A stretch of 36,297 nucleotides of DNA from a virus: IMG/VR virus record IMGVR_UViG_3300037193_001621, positions 1 through 36,297 of that record, one strand, 5' to 3'. How positions within the stretch are numbered: the stretch's first letter is position 1; every line of letters starts with the position of its first letter. The notes under the pieces are model-generated. The model saw nothing but the letters and a program-made list of their open reading frames with translations. It was not told where the DNA came from and did not search any database. The translations under genes were made by a program, and so were the position numbers. Positions 5,730 through 13,669 of the stretch are shown piece by piece.

Positions 5730-7183
5730 TGAGCAAGCTGGTCTTCAAGACCAAGCCTCGGCCACACCAGACCCCTGCCCTCAAGTTCCTCATCAAGAAC
5801 GGGGGTGGGGGTCTGTACGTGCCGATGCGGTACGGCAAGACTTGGATCGCCATCAACGCCGCGGCTGGCCTGCACTTGAAGCACTTCGCTCCACGGATCC
5901 TGATTGTTTGTCCGAACGACGTCAAGGAGGTGTGGGAGAGAGAGATCGAGCTGCACTGCCCGCTTCCGTACGAGATCCTCGAGCAGGTCACCAAGACCAA
6001 GTTCCAGGACTTCTCCCGCGGCAGTCTCCAGTTCCACATCCGTAACTTCGAGGGAGTCTTCGCGCACGAGTGGGATGACCCTGATGCCGTGGACCCGGAG
6101 ACCGGCAAGAGAACCGACCGAGCCTGGTCCGCCGTCTCTGACAAGAACCTGCTGGAGTGGAAGCCTGACATCGTCATCGTGGACGAGGCTCACCACATTG
6201 GCAAGCCAACTACCCTGACGTCAAAGAAGGTCCAGCAGGTAGCGCGCATGAGCCGTTTCCGGATATTCATGACGGGCACTCCCTGGCACCGCAAGCCCTT
6301 CTACGTCTACGGCCAGTTCCAGTTCTACGGACCGCACGTGATCGGCCTGCCCTGGTCCAAATTCAAGCGTCACATCGCCGTCTACGGGGGGTACGGTGGG
6401 TACGAGGTCAAGCGGTACAAGAACTTGAAGTGGGTACGCGACAAGATCAAGCCGCACGTTTTCATCGCCGAGAAGGTGCCTTCGGCGCCACCAACGTACA
6501 AGCACCTCCGCTACTCCCTCACCGGCAAGAACGCGGCCTACTACCGCAAGATGGAGAAGGAGTCCATTATCACCTTGTCGGACGGAGCCACGGTAGACGC
6601 GGACCTGGCGCTCACGCGCTACCTACGCCTAGCCCAGATCGCCGGGGGCTGGGTGAAACTCGAGAACGGGAGATACCGACGTGTCGGAACCGACAAAAAG
6701 AGAGCACTCCAGAAGCGTATCGCTGAGTATCAAGAGAACGAGCTCACGAAGTTGGTGGTCGGGTGTCGATTCATCCCGGAACTCGTCGACGTTCGAGATG
6801 CATTCGTGGCCGCCGGGTACAACACATACATGGTGCATGGTGGTGTGGAGCGTAAGGATCGGGCGGTACGACGTGACGCTTTCAACGAAGACGATCAGCC
6901 CGCCGTATTCATCACCCAGTTCCGCACCAGCCGAGAGGGGATCGACCTAAGCTCGGCCGACGCGATGTTGTACTATTCGATGCCGGAGGACTATCTCACC
7001 TACGACCAGTTCAGTCAACGAATCGCCAAGTACGCCGAGAAGCGGACGCTCCTCTACGAGCACCTGCTAGCTCGCGGCACCGTCGAGATTATGGCCTACG
7101 AGGCTATCTCGCGGCAAGAAGACGTAGCTCGCTACATCATGTCACGACCTCGCCTGGTAGAGCGGCTTACCGCAAGAGTGTGA
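5729..7183 (+). CDS. SNF2-type superfamily 2 DNA helicase/translocase
   Basis: A 484-residue protein. Motifs in order: Q-like RPHQTPALKFL at 11-21, motif I MRYGKT at 33-38, motif II DEAH at 152-155, motif III TGTP at 182-185. The second RecA lobe has MVHGGVERKDR, TQFRTSREGIDLSSADAML (motif V) and a motif VI form, YDQFSQRIAK, lacking the usual HRxGQ. These features fit the compact SNF2-like helicases found in many phage replication modules, which use ATP to move on double-stranded DNA. It should act in replication or recombination. The start ATG overlaps the preceding stop. A gap with a promoter follows, so this gene probably ends the first early transcription unit. Confidence 0.85.
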   Translation: MSKLVFKTKPRPHQTPALKFLIKNGGGGLYVPMRYGKTWIAINAAAGLHLKHFAPRILIVCPNDVKEVWEREIELHCPLPYEILEQVTKTKFQDFSRGSLQFHIRNFEGVFAHEWDDPDAVDPETGKRTDRAWSAVSDKNLLEWKPDIVIVDEAHHIGKPTTLTSKKVQQVARMSRFRIFMTGTPWHRKPFYVYGQFQFYGPHVIGLPWSKFKRHIAVYGGYGGYEVKRYKNLKWVRDKIKPHVFIAEKVPSAPPTYKHLRYSLTGKNAAYYRKMEKESIITLSDGATVDADLALTRYLRLAQIAGGWVKLENGRYRRVGTDKKRALQKRIAEYQENELTKLVVGCRFIPELVDVRDAFVAAGYNTYMVHGGVERKDRAVRRDAFNEDDQPAVFITQFRTSREGIDLSSADAMLYYSMPEDYLTYDQFSQRIAKYAEKRTLLYEHLLARGTVEIMAYEAISRQEDVARYIMSRPRLVERLTARV

Positions 7184-7195
7184 TTCTTTCAGGTG

Positions 7196-7204
7196 TGGTA
7201 TACT
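7196..7204 (+). promoter_or_regulatory. Extended -10 promoter before the nucleotide cassette
   Basis: TGGTATACT (7196-7204) is an extended -10 element (TGn plus TATACT) in the 58-base gap between helicase and kinase genes. The -35 region is not convincing, as is usual for extended -10 promoters. Start of transcription near 7211 would give a leader of about 30 bases carrying AGGAG. Confidence 0.5.
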
Positions 7205-7241
7205 GTAATAGAGCCGAAATGTTCCTAAAACAGGAGAATCC

Positions 7242-7805
7242 TTGATCATTATCGAAGGCCCGGACGGCGCGGGCAAGACGACTCTCGTCCAGAAGCTTCT
7301 CGACGAGTTTCCCACCGGCTTGGTGCTCGGAGAGAGGGGTACCACAGATCGATCCAAACTGTACGAGGTCACGGTTCCCGACACCTTCCGGGCGCTCACC
7401 TACGCAGTGAATGGGGACAAGCCCGCCCGCCTGTGGGACCGGCTGTTCTACTCCGAGTTCGTCTACGCCCCCCTGGGGATGCCCCCGCGGGAGCCAATGT
7501 TCAACGAGAGCCAGCGGGTGCACATCACCAAGATGATCCAGGCGATCGGCGCCCCCTTCGTGCTCTGCATGCCTCCCCTCCAGACTGTGCTCGACAACAT
7601 GGCCGAGGAGCGGGAGCAGATGGCCGGCGTCCGAGAGCACATCGAGTCGATCTACTCGTCGTACAGCACTCTCTACGACGACCGCTGGTTCCCCGACCGC
7701 ACCTACGTCTTCGACTACACCGCGCCAGATGCGGAGGACACGGTCGAAGAACTCATGGCCGACATCCAGGACTACATCGACGAGTACGAGGAGCTGCAGG
7801 CATGA
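7242..7805 (+). CDS. Thymidylate kinase-like deoxynucleoside monophosphate kinase
   Basis: A 187-residue protein from TTG 7242, with AGGAG five bases upstream. The Walker A loop, GPDGAGKT, spans residues 6-13 (Lys12). WDRLFYSEFVY near residue 65 matches the DRxxxSExVY signature of thymidylate kinases and related dNMP kinases. A lid region with acidic/Arg residues follows (AEEREQMAGVREH). It should phosphorylate a deoxynucleoside monophosphate to the diphosphate. The substrate cannot be read from sequence; the neighbouring hydroxymethylase-like gene makes hydroxymethyl-dCMP a candidate besides dTMP. It is the first gene behind the extended -10 promoter and couples to the MazG gene by ATGA. Confidence 0.75.
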   Translation: MIIIEGPDGAGKTTLVQKLLDEFPTGLVLGERGTTDRSKLYEVTVPDTFRALTYAVNGDKPARLWDRLFYSEFVYAPLGMPPREPMFNESQRVHITKMIQAIGAPFVLCMPPLQTVLDNMAEEREQMAGVREHIESIYSSYSTLYDDRWFPDRTYVFDYTAPDAEDTVEELMADIQDYIDEYEELQA

Positions 7806-8449
7806 CCGACCTCCTGACGATCCAGCAGGAACGCAACGAGTGGGTCGCCCACAACTTCCCGGACCTGCCCAACCGCAGGGAGAACATGACGCGCTCGCTC
7901 CTCGGGTGCATCGAAGAACTCGGCGAGCTGGCCCACGCAGACCTCAAGCAGAAACAGGGGATCCGGGGTACGGCTGAGGAGCACGAGGCCAACGCCAAGG
8001 ATGCCGTTGGGGATGCGCTCGTGTACCTCCTGGGGGTCTGTGAGTACGCCGGCTTTACCCTGCAGGCCGCGGTGAACATGGTCGGCCATCCCCACCCCTT
8101 GGAGTCCGACGGCTCCCTGTTCTGGGCCTGCAATCGCCTCGGCAAGATGTGTAACCTGGACTGGATCCAGTGGAACGCCGTCATGCAGCGTTTGGTCGGG
8201 GAGTTCTACTGGGCACTCCACCAGTACGCCTACAAGAGGTGGGACATGGACGCCTACGACCTGCTCTACATCACCTGGTCCGAGGTCAAGAAGCGGGACT
8301 GGCAGAAGAACCGCCAGGACGGGGGAGAAGAGGCAACCGGAGCCGTCACCATCGTGATCCCCATCCACCCCGACTTCCCGATCAACAAGAAGCACCTTGA
8401 GGAAGCGGCCAAGCAGGCTATCGCTGATCTCGGAGTCCCGGTAGACTAG
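7802..8449 (+). CDS. MazG-like nucleotide pyrophosphohydrolase
   Basis: A 215-residue protein. Residues 35-80 hold the MazG metal-binding pattern: EELGE at 38-42, then KDAVGDALVYLLG with Asp67 and Asp71. The second half (residues 110-170) contains QRLVGEFYWALHQYAYKRW and LLYITWSEVKKRDW, a helical segment and TW.EV.KRDW ending often seen in phage MazG proteins. Such enzymes hydrolyse (d)NTPs to monophosphates and pyrophosphate. Between a dNMP kinase and a hydroxymethylase-like protein it could act as the dCTPase that keeps normal dCTP out of phage DNA, as T4 gp56 does in its system. Substrate is inferred. Confidence 0.75.
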   Translation: MTDLLTIQQERNEWVAHNFPDLPNRRENMTRSLLGCIEELGELAHADLKQKQGIRGTAEEHEANAKDAVGDALVYLLGVCEYAGFTLQAAVNMVGHPHPLESDGSLFWACNRLGKMCNLDWIQWNAVMQRLVGEFYWALHQYAYKRWDMDAYDLLYITWSEVKKRDWQKNRQDGGEEATGAVTIVIPIHPDFPINKKHLEEAAKQAIADLGVPVD

Positions 8450-9318
8450 TGGCACCGATCCTCTTCAGAACCGACACCCTCTCCAACCTGTGGCACAAGG
8501 GCTGTGACGCCCTGCTCTACGCCACCGCAGACCAACTGGACTGGGCGGCGGGAGCTACCACAGGTAGGAACGACAACCTGCTCATGTGCGAGTCGATGGA
8601 GTTCGACTTCGACTGCGCCGACATCTGGCTCACAGCCGGCCGCTTCAAGAAGCTCCAACGCGACTACCTCGACTACGAGATCCTTCCCCAGTTCGTCGAG
8701 CGGGCGGCGAGCATGAAGCCTCTCCTGGCTCGGAGGGGAACCGTCACCCAGATGTCCTGTCGAGTCCACGGAAAGGTGGAACGCACGGACGGTCGGAAGG
8801 AGAACTACAAGTGGGGCAACTGCATCTTCGGTTTCAGCTTTCGCCCAGTCGACAACCGCGGGAAACGGGGCCAACCCCCACAGACCAACCAGGCTGGCAT
8901 CTTTTCGATGCACAGCCGAACGAGCTACGTCTCGTACATGGGTGGCATGGATCTGGCCCTCTCCTACGTCTTGGCGAAAGCGATAGCCGAACAGCGCGGG
9001 GACTCCGTCGAGGACTATGGCTTCCGGTGGATGGTGGACTCACTTCAGTGGTACTCCATCAAGTCCCTGGCATACATGTCGACCTTCGGCGAGCTGGACG
9101 CTTTGACCACCGAAGCTTCCCGCGCTGAGTACCCCGACAAGAAGTACCCGTCGATCAAGATCACCCGCAACTCGTTCGACTTCATGAAGCGCCGGCTCGA
9201 CGCCAACAACCCACCGAAGTACGGTCCCACACTGCGTATGTGGGAGATGCTCTACGACAAGTCCAAGCGACCGAAGTCCACTCCGGTCGACAACCTAACC
9301 CTGGAGGCACTAGCGTGA
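8449..9318 (+). CDS. Divergent thymidylate-synthase-fold paralogue
   Basis: A 289-residue protein from GTG 8449. Several stretches align by eye with the thymidylate synthase fold and with the next gene: GRNDNLL and ESMEFDFDCADIWL at 39-61, KWGNCIFGFSFRP at 121-133 (Cys125 in the catalytic-Cys region), and HSRTSYVSYMGGMDLALSYVLAK at 155-177. In the last, Arg157 and Asp168 hold the 11-residue spacing of the phosphate-binding Arg and Asn/Asp. The Asp after RSx is Tyr160 and the usual His is Gln200, so the site is degenerate. It may be a partner subunit or modify a different base. An unrelated protein is possible. Confidence 0.4.
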   Translation: MAPILFRTDTLSNLWHKGCDALLYATADQLDWAAGATTGRNDNLLMCESMEFDFDCADIWLTAGRFKKLQRDYLDYEILPQFVERAASMKPLLARRGTVTQMSCRVHGKVERTDGRKENYKWGNCIFGFSFRPVDNRGKRGQPPQTNQAGIFSMHSRTSYVSYMGGMDLALSYVLAKAIAEQRGDSVEDYGFRWMVDSLQWYSIKSLAYMSTFGELDALTTEASRAEYPDKKYPSIKITRNSFDFMKRRLDANNPPKYGPTLRMWEMLYDKSKRPKSTPVDNLTLEALA

Positions 9319-10169
9319 CCGCCATCTTCAGCGCCATGAGAAGCGCAACCTTCGGACCAACTTGGTTCGACATCGAAAAGCAGTTCCTCCTGGAGGGGGA
9401 CCACCAGAAGGTTGACACCGGCCACTGGCAAGGAGTGAAGGGGACGCCCCACAGCCAGACCCGCGAGATCCAGAACGCCCTCATCGAGGTGCCGATCGAG
9501 AAGTCCATCGAGGACTGGCAGTCCTTCATGCACCCGAACCTTCCGTGGGCCGAGGACCACTTCCTGGAGCGCGTCTCCGGGGAGCCGCTCAACCCCGGCG
9601 TCGAGTACCAGAACTGGCCCTGGTACAAGGGTGGCGTCGAGGACCACAAGGAGACCGGCCAGTTCAGCCACACGTACATGGAGCGGTTTTGGCCTCGGTT
9701 CGCCGGGGACGGGAGTCCCGATGCTGAGCGCTTCGCGGGAGAGAACTTCGGCATCCGCTTCCGTTATGCGGACCTCAACGACCTGGTGCAGCTTCTGGCG
9801 GAGCACCCCTACACCCGTCAGGCGTACCTACCGATCTGGTTCCCGGAGGACGGCGCCGCCAGTCTCCAAGGAGAGCGAGTCCCTTGCACGCTCGGATACC
9901 ACTTCATGCTCCGCAACGGACAGCTGCACTGCTTCTACCCGATGCGCTCGGTGGATTTCGTCCGCTATCTCCGGGACGACATCTACATGGCCGGCCGTCT
10001 GGCCCTGTGGCTCTGTGAGAAGGTGCCGGGGTTCTTCCAGAGGGGTATCACTCCCGGCAAGCTCACCTTCTTCGCGAGCAGCCTACACATCTTTGAGGGA
10101 GACGTGCCCAAGCTCCAGAGGGAGTACGACGAGCACCAGGCCGAGAAGCTGCGGAGGGCATTCGGATGA
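9315..10169 (+). CDS. dCMP hydroxymethylase-like protein of the thymidylate synthase family
   Basis: A 284-residue protein from GTG 9315 (GGAGG eight bases upstream). The family core is clear: TRQAYLPIWFPEDG at 167-180, VPCTLGYHF with catalytic Cys191, MRSVDF with Arg211-Ser212-Asp214, Asp222, and SLHIF with His258. Cys to Arg is 20 residues, exactly as in E. coli ThyA (146 to 166). Arg to the base-selecting residue is 11, also as in ThyA, but that residue is Asp rather than Asn177. Asp here is typical of dCMP hydroxymethylases (T4 gp42) and dCMP-using relatives. It probably transfers a one-carbon unit from a folate to C5 of dCMP. A thymidylate synthase with changed specificity cannot be excluded. 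Confidence 0.7.
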   Translation: MTAIFSAMRSATFGPTWFDIEKQFLLEGDHQKVDTGHWQGVKGTPHSQTREIQNALIEVPIEKSIEDWQSFMHPNLPWAEDHFLERVSGEPLNPGVEYQNWPWYKGGVEDHKETGQFSHTYMERFWPRFAGDGSPDAERFAGENFGIRFRYADLNDLVQLLAEHPYTRQAYLPIWFPEDGAASLQGERVPCTLGYHFMLRNGQLHCFYPMRSVDFVRYLRDDIYMAGRLALWLCEKVPGFFQRGITPGKLTFFASSLHIFEGDVPKLQREYDEHQAEKLRRAFG

Positions 10170-10255
10170 ACGAGATGCTCAAGGAACTCACCGGACTTCT
10201 CCGGGACCTGCGGGTGTTGATCCGGATCGTCATCGAGCAGGAGAGGGATGAATGA
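10166..10255 (+). CDS. 29-residue peptide between hydroxymethylase and deaminase genes
   Basis: A short frame with ATGA overlap at both ends and GGAGG eight bases before its ATG. The peptide is one amphipathic helix (LKELTGLLRDLRVLIRIVIE). It fills exactly the gap between two enzymes in an otherwise gapless operon, supporting translation. It may only couple ribosomes to the next start; no function is recognised. Confidence 0.4.
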   Translation: MNEMLKELTGLLRDLRVLIRIVIEQERDE

Positions 10256-10722
10256 CCCGCCTCACCCGCGAGGACTTTTTCATGGAGGCCGCCCGCCTCT
10301 GTGCCAAGCGGAGCACTTGCCTCCGGGGACAGGTCGGAGCCGTACTCGTCGACGGTAAGCACATCGTTGCTCACGGCTACAACGGAGCGCCGGCTGGTAT
10401 GAACCACTGCCTGGACGTGGGGTGCGACGAGGAGACCGTCTACGTGAAGGGGGAGCGCGCCTTCGAACCACAAACCACGGGGTGCAGAAGGGCCATCCAC
10501 GCCGAGGCCAACCTCATCGCCTACGCGGCCCGGCATGGAGTCTGTACCCTCGGGTGCGTTCTGTACTCCACAGCCGAGCCCTGCAGAAAGTGCGCTGAGC
10601 TCATCGTGCAGGCGGGCATCACTCACGTCTACTTCGAGAACCCGTACCGCCTCGGTGCCTCTCAGTTCCTGACCGAAGCCGGCATCCACATCTACCAGCA
10701 CGTCTGGACGCCTGTGGGATGA
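10252..10722 (+). CDS. dCMP deaminase
   Basis: A 156-residue zinc-dependent cytidine/deoxycytidylate deaminase. It has HAEAN near residues 83-87 (zinc His and catalytic Glu) and EPCRKC near 107-112 (the two zinc cysteines). The N-terminal region (ARLCAKRSTCLRGQVGAVLV, then GYNGAPAG) is typical of dCMP deaminases, including the extra Cys/His residues that bind a second zinc. The enzyme turns dCMP into dUMP for thymidylate synthesis. In this cassette it would compete with the hydroxymethylase for dCMP and set the balance between T and (modified) C. It overlaps the following polymerase gene by four bases. Confidence 0.9.
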   Translation: MTRLTREDFFMEAARLCAKRSTCLRGQVGAVLVDGKHIVAHGYNGAPAGMNHCLDVGCDEETVYVKGERAFEPQTTGCRRAIHAEANLIAYAARHGVCTLGCVLYSTAEPCRKCAELIVQAGITHVYFENPYRLGASQFLTEAGIHIYQHVWTPVG

Positions 10723-13160
10723 CTTGGAAAGATGACATCCGCAACCCCGACTGCACTCTGTGCTCTCTGCACCAGGAGGCGGAGCACGTCTGCTTGATGG
10801 GGTCGGGGAAGCGGAAGTCTCGGGTCATGGTGATCGGGGAGGCACCTGGCCAGCGGGAGGACGAGGAGCACCGGGCCTTCGTGGGCAGCGCGGGCCAGGT
10901 ACTCCGCTCGGTCCTGAACCAGGTGGGGATCGACCCCGACGACTGCTACATCACCAACGTAGCCAAGTGCCGGCCCCCCAACAACCGCACACCCGAGAAC
11001 AAGGAGATCAAGGTCTGTGTCGAGAACTATCTCGTCAAAGAGTTCGATAGAGTCCGACCGGACTTTGTACTTCTCCTCGGTAACTCAGCGCTCCGTGGAG
11101 TCATTGGAAAGTCAGGAATCACCAAGTACAACGGAGTGGTCTGGGAAGTCGAGGTTGCGGCTGGCCATAAGGCTAGCATCATGGGCACTGTTCACCCGGC
11201 AGCCGTACTCCGAAATCCACGCTATAAGGATGTGTTCGCGGCCGACATCGTCCGCTTCGCGAACCTAACCCGCGGCGTCTCCACCGAGCCTGAGACCAAG
11301 ATCAAACTTGTCTCGAAGAAGGGACACCTCAAGTATCTGCTCGAGGTGCTTATGGAAGCCGACGAGATCAGTTGGGACGTAGAGACCGCCACAGAGCCGG
11401 TGGAGAAGCCGTACGTCCGAACACCAGGGCAGGACTGGCTCGGAGACGAGAGCTACATCACGAGTATCGCGTTCTCTGTAGAGGAGGGAGAGTCCTACGC
11501 CTTCTTGCTTGACCACCCTGACACTCCCTGGGCCTCCCCGGAGGACGTGCTAGAGGCTGTCCGGCCTGCCATGCTCAGGAAGGACTGCAAGTACGTCGCG
11601 CACAACGGCAAGTTCGATGCTCGGTGGCTCCACAGCAAGGGGATCCCGGTCCGCCAGGACTTCGACACTATGCTCGCGGCTCACATGCTTGACGAGAACC
11701 GGCTGAAGGGTCTCAAGCCGCTGAGCAAGATCCTGCTCGGAGCAGCTCCGTACAATGAGGAAGTAGACACCAAGCAGACTCGAAGTATCCCGGGCAGGCA
11801 GCTTCTCCGGTACAACGCCAAGGATACCGACTACACGCTGCGCCTCTACCACATTTTCCGTGACCAGCTGAAGGAGGAACCGCGGATTGCTCGCGTCTTC
11901 CAGAAGCTCATGATGCCTGCATCCAACGTCCTGGTAGACGTGGAACGGTACGGGGTGTGGGTGGACCCGGAGCGCTGGGAAGAGCGGTATCTCCAGGCCT
12001 GCGAGAACCGCGACAAGATCGATCGGTACATCCAGCAGTGGTGGCCGGAAGACAACTCGATGAACATCAACTCTCACCCACAGGTGGCGAGGCTGTTGTT
12101 CGAACACTTGGGTCTTCCCATCATCGAGAAGACCAACAAAGGTAAGCCCTCCAGTCGAGAGGGCGTACTACTGCAACTGGAGAAACAGCATGTCGTCTGC
12201 AAGGCGCTCATCAAGTGGAGAAAGTGGGCGAAGTACGTCAACACGTACCTCGGCCCGTGGAAGTACGAGTGGATGGACGACAACGGTCGTATCCACAGCA
12301 CCTACAAGCTCTTCGGCACGGTCACAGGCCGAATATCGGGTGAGGGAGGCATTCAGCAAGTTCCGCGGGACCCGTTCATCCGGTCGGTAATTGGCGCCCC
12401 TCCGGGGTGGAAGTTCCTGCAAGCCGACTACAGCCAGGTCGAGCTGAGGGTAGCGGCGATGCTGGCTAACGAGAGGCGCATGATTCGACAGTTCCTCCAG
12501 GGAGAGGACATCCACATGATCCGCGCCATGAGGATGACCGGCAAGACCAACCCACAGGACGTGGCGAAGGAGGAACGCAAGAAGGCCAAGCCGGTGTCCT
12601 TCGGCTACCTCTACGGGATGGGCGCCAAGAAGTTCGTCACGTACGCATTCGAGAACTACGGCGTCGACTACACGCTAGAGGAGGCACAGGAAAACCGTGA
12701 GCAATTCTTCTCGGACTACCCCGCCCTTCGACCTTGGCACGATCGTCAACGGAGACTGGCACGTAAGTACGGACGTGTCAACTCGCCGATCGGGAGGGTT
12801 CGACATCTACCTGACATTGAGTCCGCGGAAGAGAGTGTTCGGCAGGAAGCAGAACGTCAAGCTATCAATAGCCCTGTACAGTCCTTCGCTTCCGACCTCA
12901 TGCTTCTCTCCCTCATCACCCTACACCGGGAAGTTCTGGACCCTCGAGAGTGTCGAATTGTCGGAACCGTCCACGACTCCATCCTTTTCGAGGTTCGAGA
13001 AGATGTCGCGGAGGATTACGCGGGTGTCATCAAAGAGACGATGGAGGACATGAGCCTCGTCCGTCGCAAGTTCGGTACGGAGGTCACAGTACCCATCGTA
13101 GCCGACATCGAAATTGGTCAGCACTGGGGTGAGGGCACTCCGTGGGAGCCTACCCAGTAG
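10719..13160 (+). CDS. Family 4 uracil-DNA glycosylase fused to DNA polymerase I
   Basis: An 813-residue protein with three parts. Residues 1-185 are a family 4 uracil-DNA glycosylase: cysteines 12, 15, 84 and 100 have the 4Fe-4S spacing, GEAPGQRED lies at 40-48 and VHPAAVLRNP at 158-167. Residues 215-400 are a DEDDy 3'-5' exonuclease: Asp220-x-Glu222, Asn296...Asp300, Tyr365...Asp369. Residues 400-813 are a family A polymerase: motif A DYSQVELR at 570-577, motif B KPVSFGYLYG at 624-633 (Phe628 at the 762 position), motif C VHDS at 751-754. It should replicate the phage genome and remove uracil at the fork. A UDG-like domain on the SPO1 polymerase is a precedent. The catalytic residues look intact throughout. 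Confidence 0.9.
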   Translation: MTWKDDIRNPDCTLCSLHQEAEHVCLMGSGKRKSRVMVIGEAPGQREDEEHRAFVGSAGQVLRSVLNQVGIDPDDCYITNVAKCRPPNNRTPENKEIKVCVENYLVKEFDRVRPDFVLLLGNSALRGVIGKSGITKYNGVVWEVEVAAGHKASIMGTVHPAAVLRNPRYKDVFAADIVRFANLTRGVSTEPETKIKLVSKKGHLKYLLEVLMEADEISWDVETATEPVEKPYVRTPGQDWLGDESYITSIAFSVEEGESYAFLLDHPDTPWASPEDVLEAVRPAMLRKDCKYVAHNGKFDARWLHSKGIPVRQDFDTMLAAHMLDENRLKGLKPLSKILLGAAPYNEEVDTKQTRSIPGRQLLRYNAKDTDYTLRLYHIFRDQLKEEPRIARVFQKLMMPASNVLVDVERYGVWVDPERWEERYLQACENRDKIDRYIQQWWPEDNSMNINSHPQVARLLFEHLGLPIIEKTNKGKPSSREGVLLQLEKQHVVCKALIKWRKWAKYVNTYLGPWKYEWMDDNGRIHSTYKLFGTVTGRISGEGGIQQVPRDPFIRSVIGAPPGWKFLQADYSQVELRVAAMLANERRMIRQFLQGEDIHMIRAMRMTGKTNPQDVAKEERKKAKPVSFGYLYGMGAKKFVTYAFENYGVDYTLEEAQENREQFFSDYPALRPWHDRQRRLARKYGRVNSPIGRVRHLPDIESAEESVRQEAERQAINSPVQSFASDLMLLSLITLHREVLDPRECRIVGTVHDSILFEVREDVAEDYAGVIKETMEDMSLVRRKFGTEVTVPIVADIEIGQHWGEGTPWEPTQ

Positions 13161-13191
13161 ACATGTGGCCTCGTGAGAGTAGACTATAACT

Positions 13192-13446
13192 ATGGCCTCT
13201 AAGCGGACTCCAACTCAACGAGCAAAGCGGGCAGTGACCCGCCAGCTCCTGCATGACCAAGGAACTCACATCCAAGTCTCCCTCGGTCAGCTCAACCGGA
13301 TGGCCAACGACGAGGATAAGCAGTACGGTCTGTCGAAGGCCGAGAGGGAGTTCATCAAGCGGCGGAAGATCGCCATCGAGCACGAGGTGCAGATGCTCTC
13401 GAAGCTCGCAATCCGAATGATGCAGCAGGAGCAGACCGGTGCCTAA
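13192..13446 (+). CDS. Small basic hypothetical protein
   Basis: An 84-residue basic, helical protein with stretches RTPTQRAKRAVTRQLLHD and KAEREFIKRRKIAIEHEV. It follows the polymerase after 31 bases. That gap contains TATAAC (13185-13190) right before the ATG; as a -10 it would place the transcript start inside this gene, so it is probably not this gene's promoter. No clear ribosome binding site is seen, only GAGAG about 12 bases upstream. The family is not recognised; a polymerase accessory or DNA-binding role is possible from charge and position. It overlaps the next GTG start by eight bases. Confidence 0.5.
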   Translation: MASKRTPTQRAKRAVTRQLLHDQGTHIQVSLGQLNRMANDEDKQYGLSKAEREFIKRRKIAIEHEVQMLSKLAIRMMQQEQTGA

Positions 13447-13669
13447 GAAGCTCAAGGTCAACCAACACAAGCGCCGGTTCATCCACGAGATGTTCTGGTA
13501 CACCGCCCTTCGGTGGGTACAGCAGTCTCGGACCGTCATCTGGGACTTCACCCACAAGTACCAGGACGGCTTGACACCAGGAGAGATCAAGCACCTGCTG
13601 GAGACACGAGACATGCTGGAGGAGTGCCACAAGCGGCTCCTAGTCATCTACGCGAGGCTCAAGAAGTGA
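13439..13669 (+). CDS. Small helical hypothetical protein
   Basis: A 76-residue protein from GTG 13439, with AGGAG eight bases upstream. It is basic and helical throughout, with many aromatics early (RRFIHEMFWYTALRWVQQSR) and a charged amphipathic helix later (IKHLLETRDMLEECHKRLLV). No metal or catalytic motif is visible. Its GTGA overlap with the nuclease gene suggests coupled translation. Function unknown. Confidence 0.5.
   Translation: MPKKLKVNQHKRRFIHEMFWYTALRWVQQSRTVIWDFTHKYQDGLTPGEIKHLLETRDMLEECHKRLLVIYARLKK

Noticed and set aside
13174-13190. TATAAC with TGAGAGTA as promoter of the gene at 13192
   Set aside because: As a -10 element it would place the transcription start downstream of the ATG, and there is no -35; read-through from the polymerase gene is more likely.
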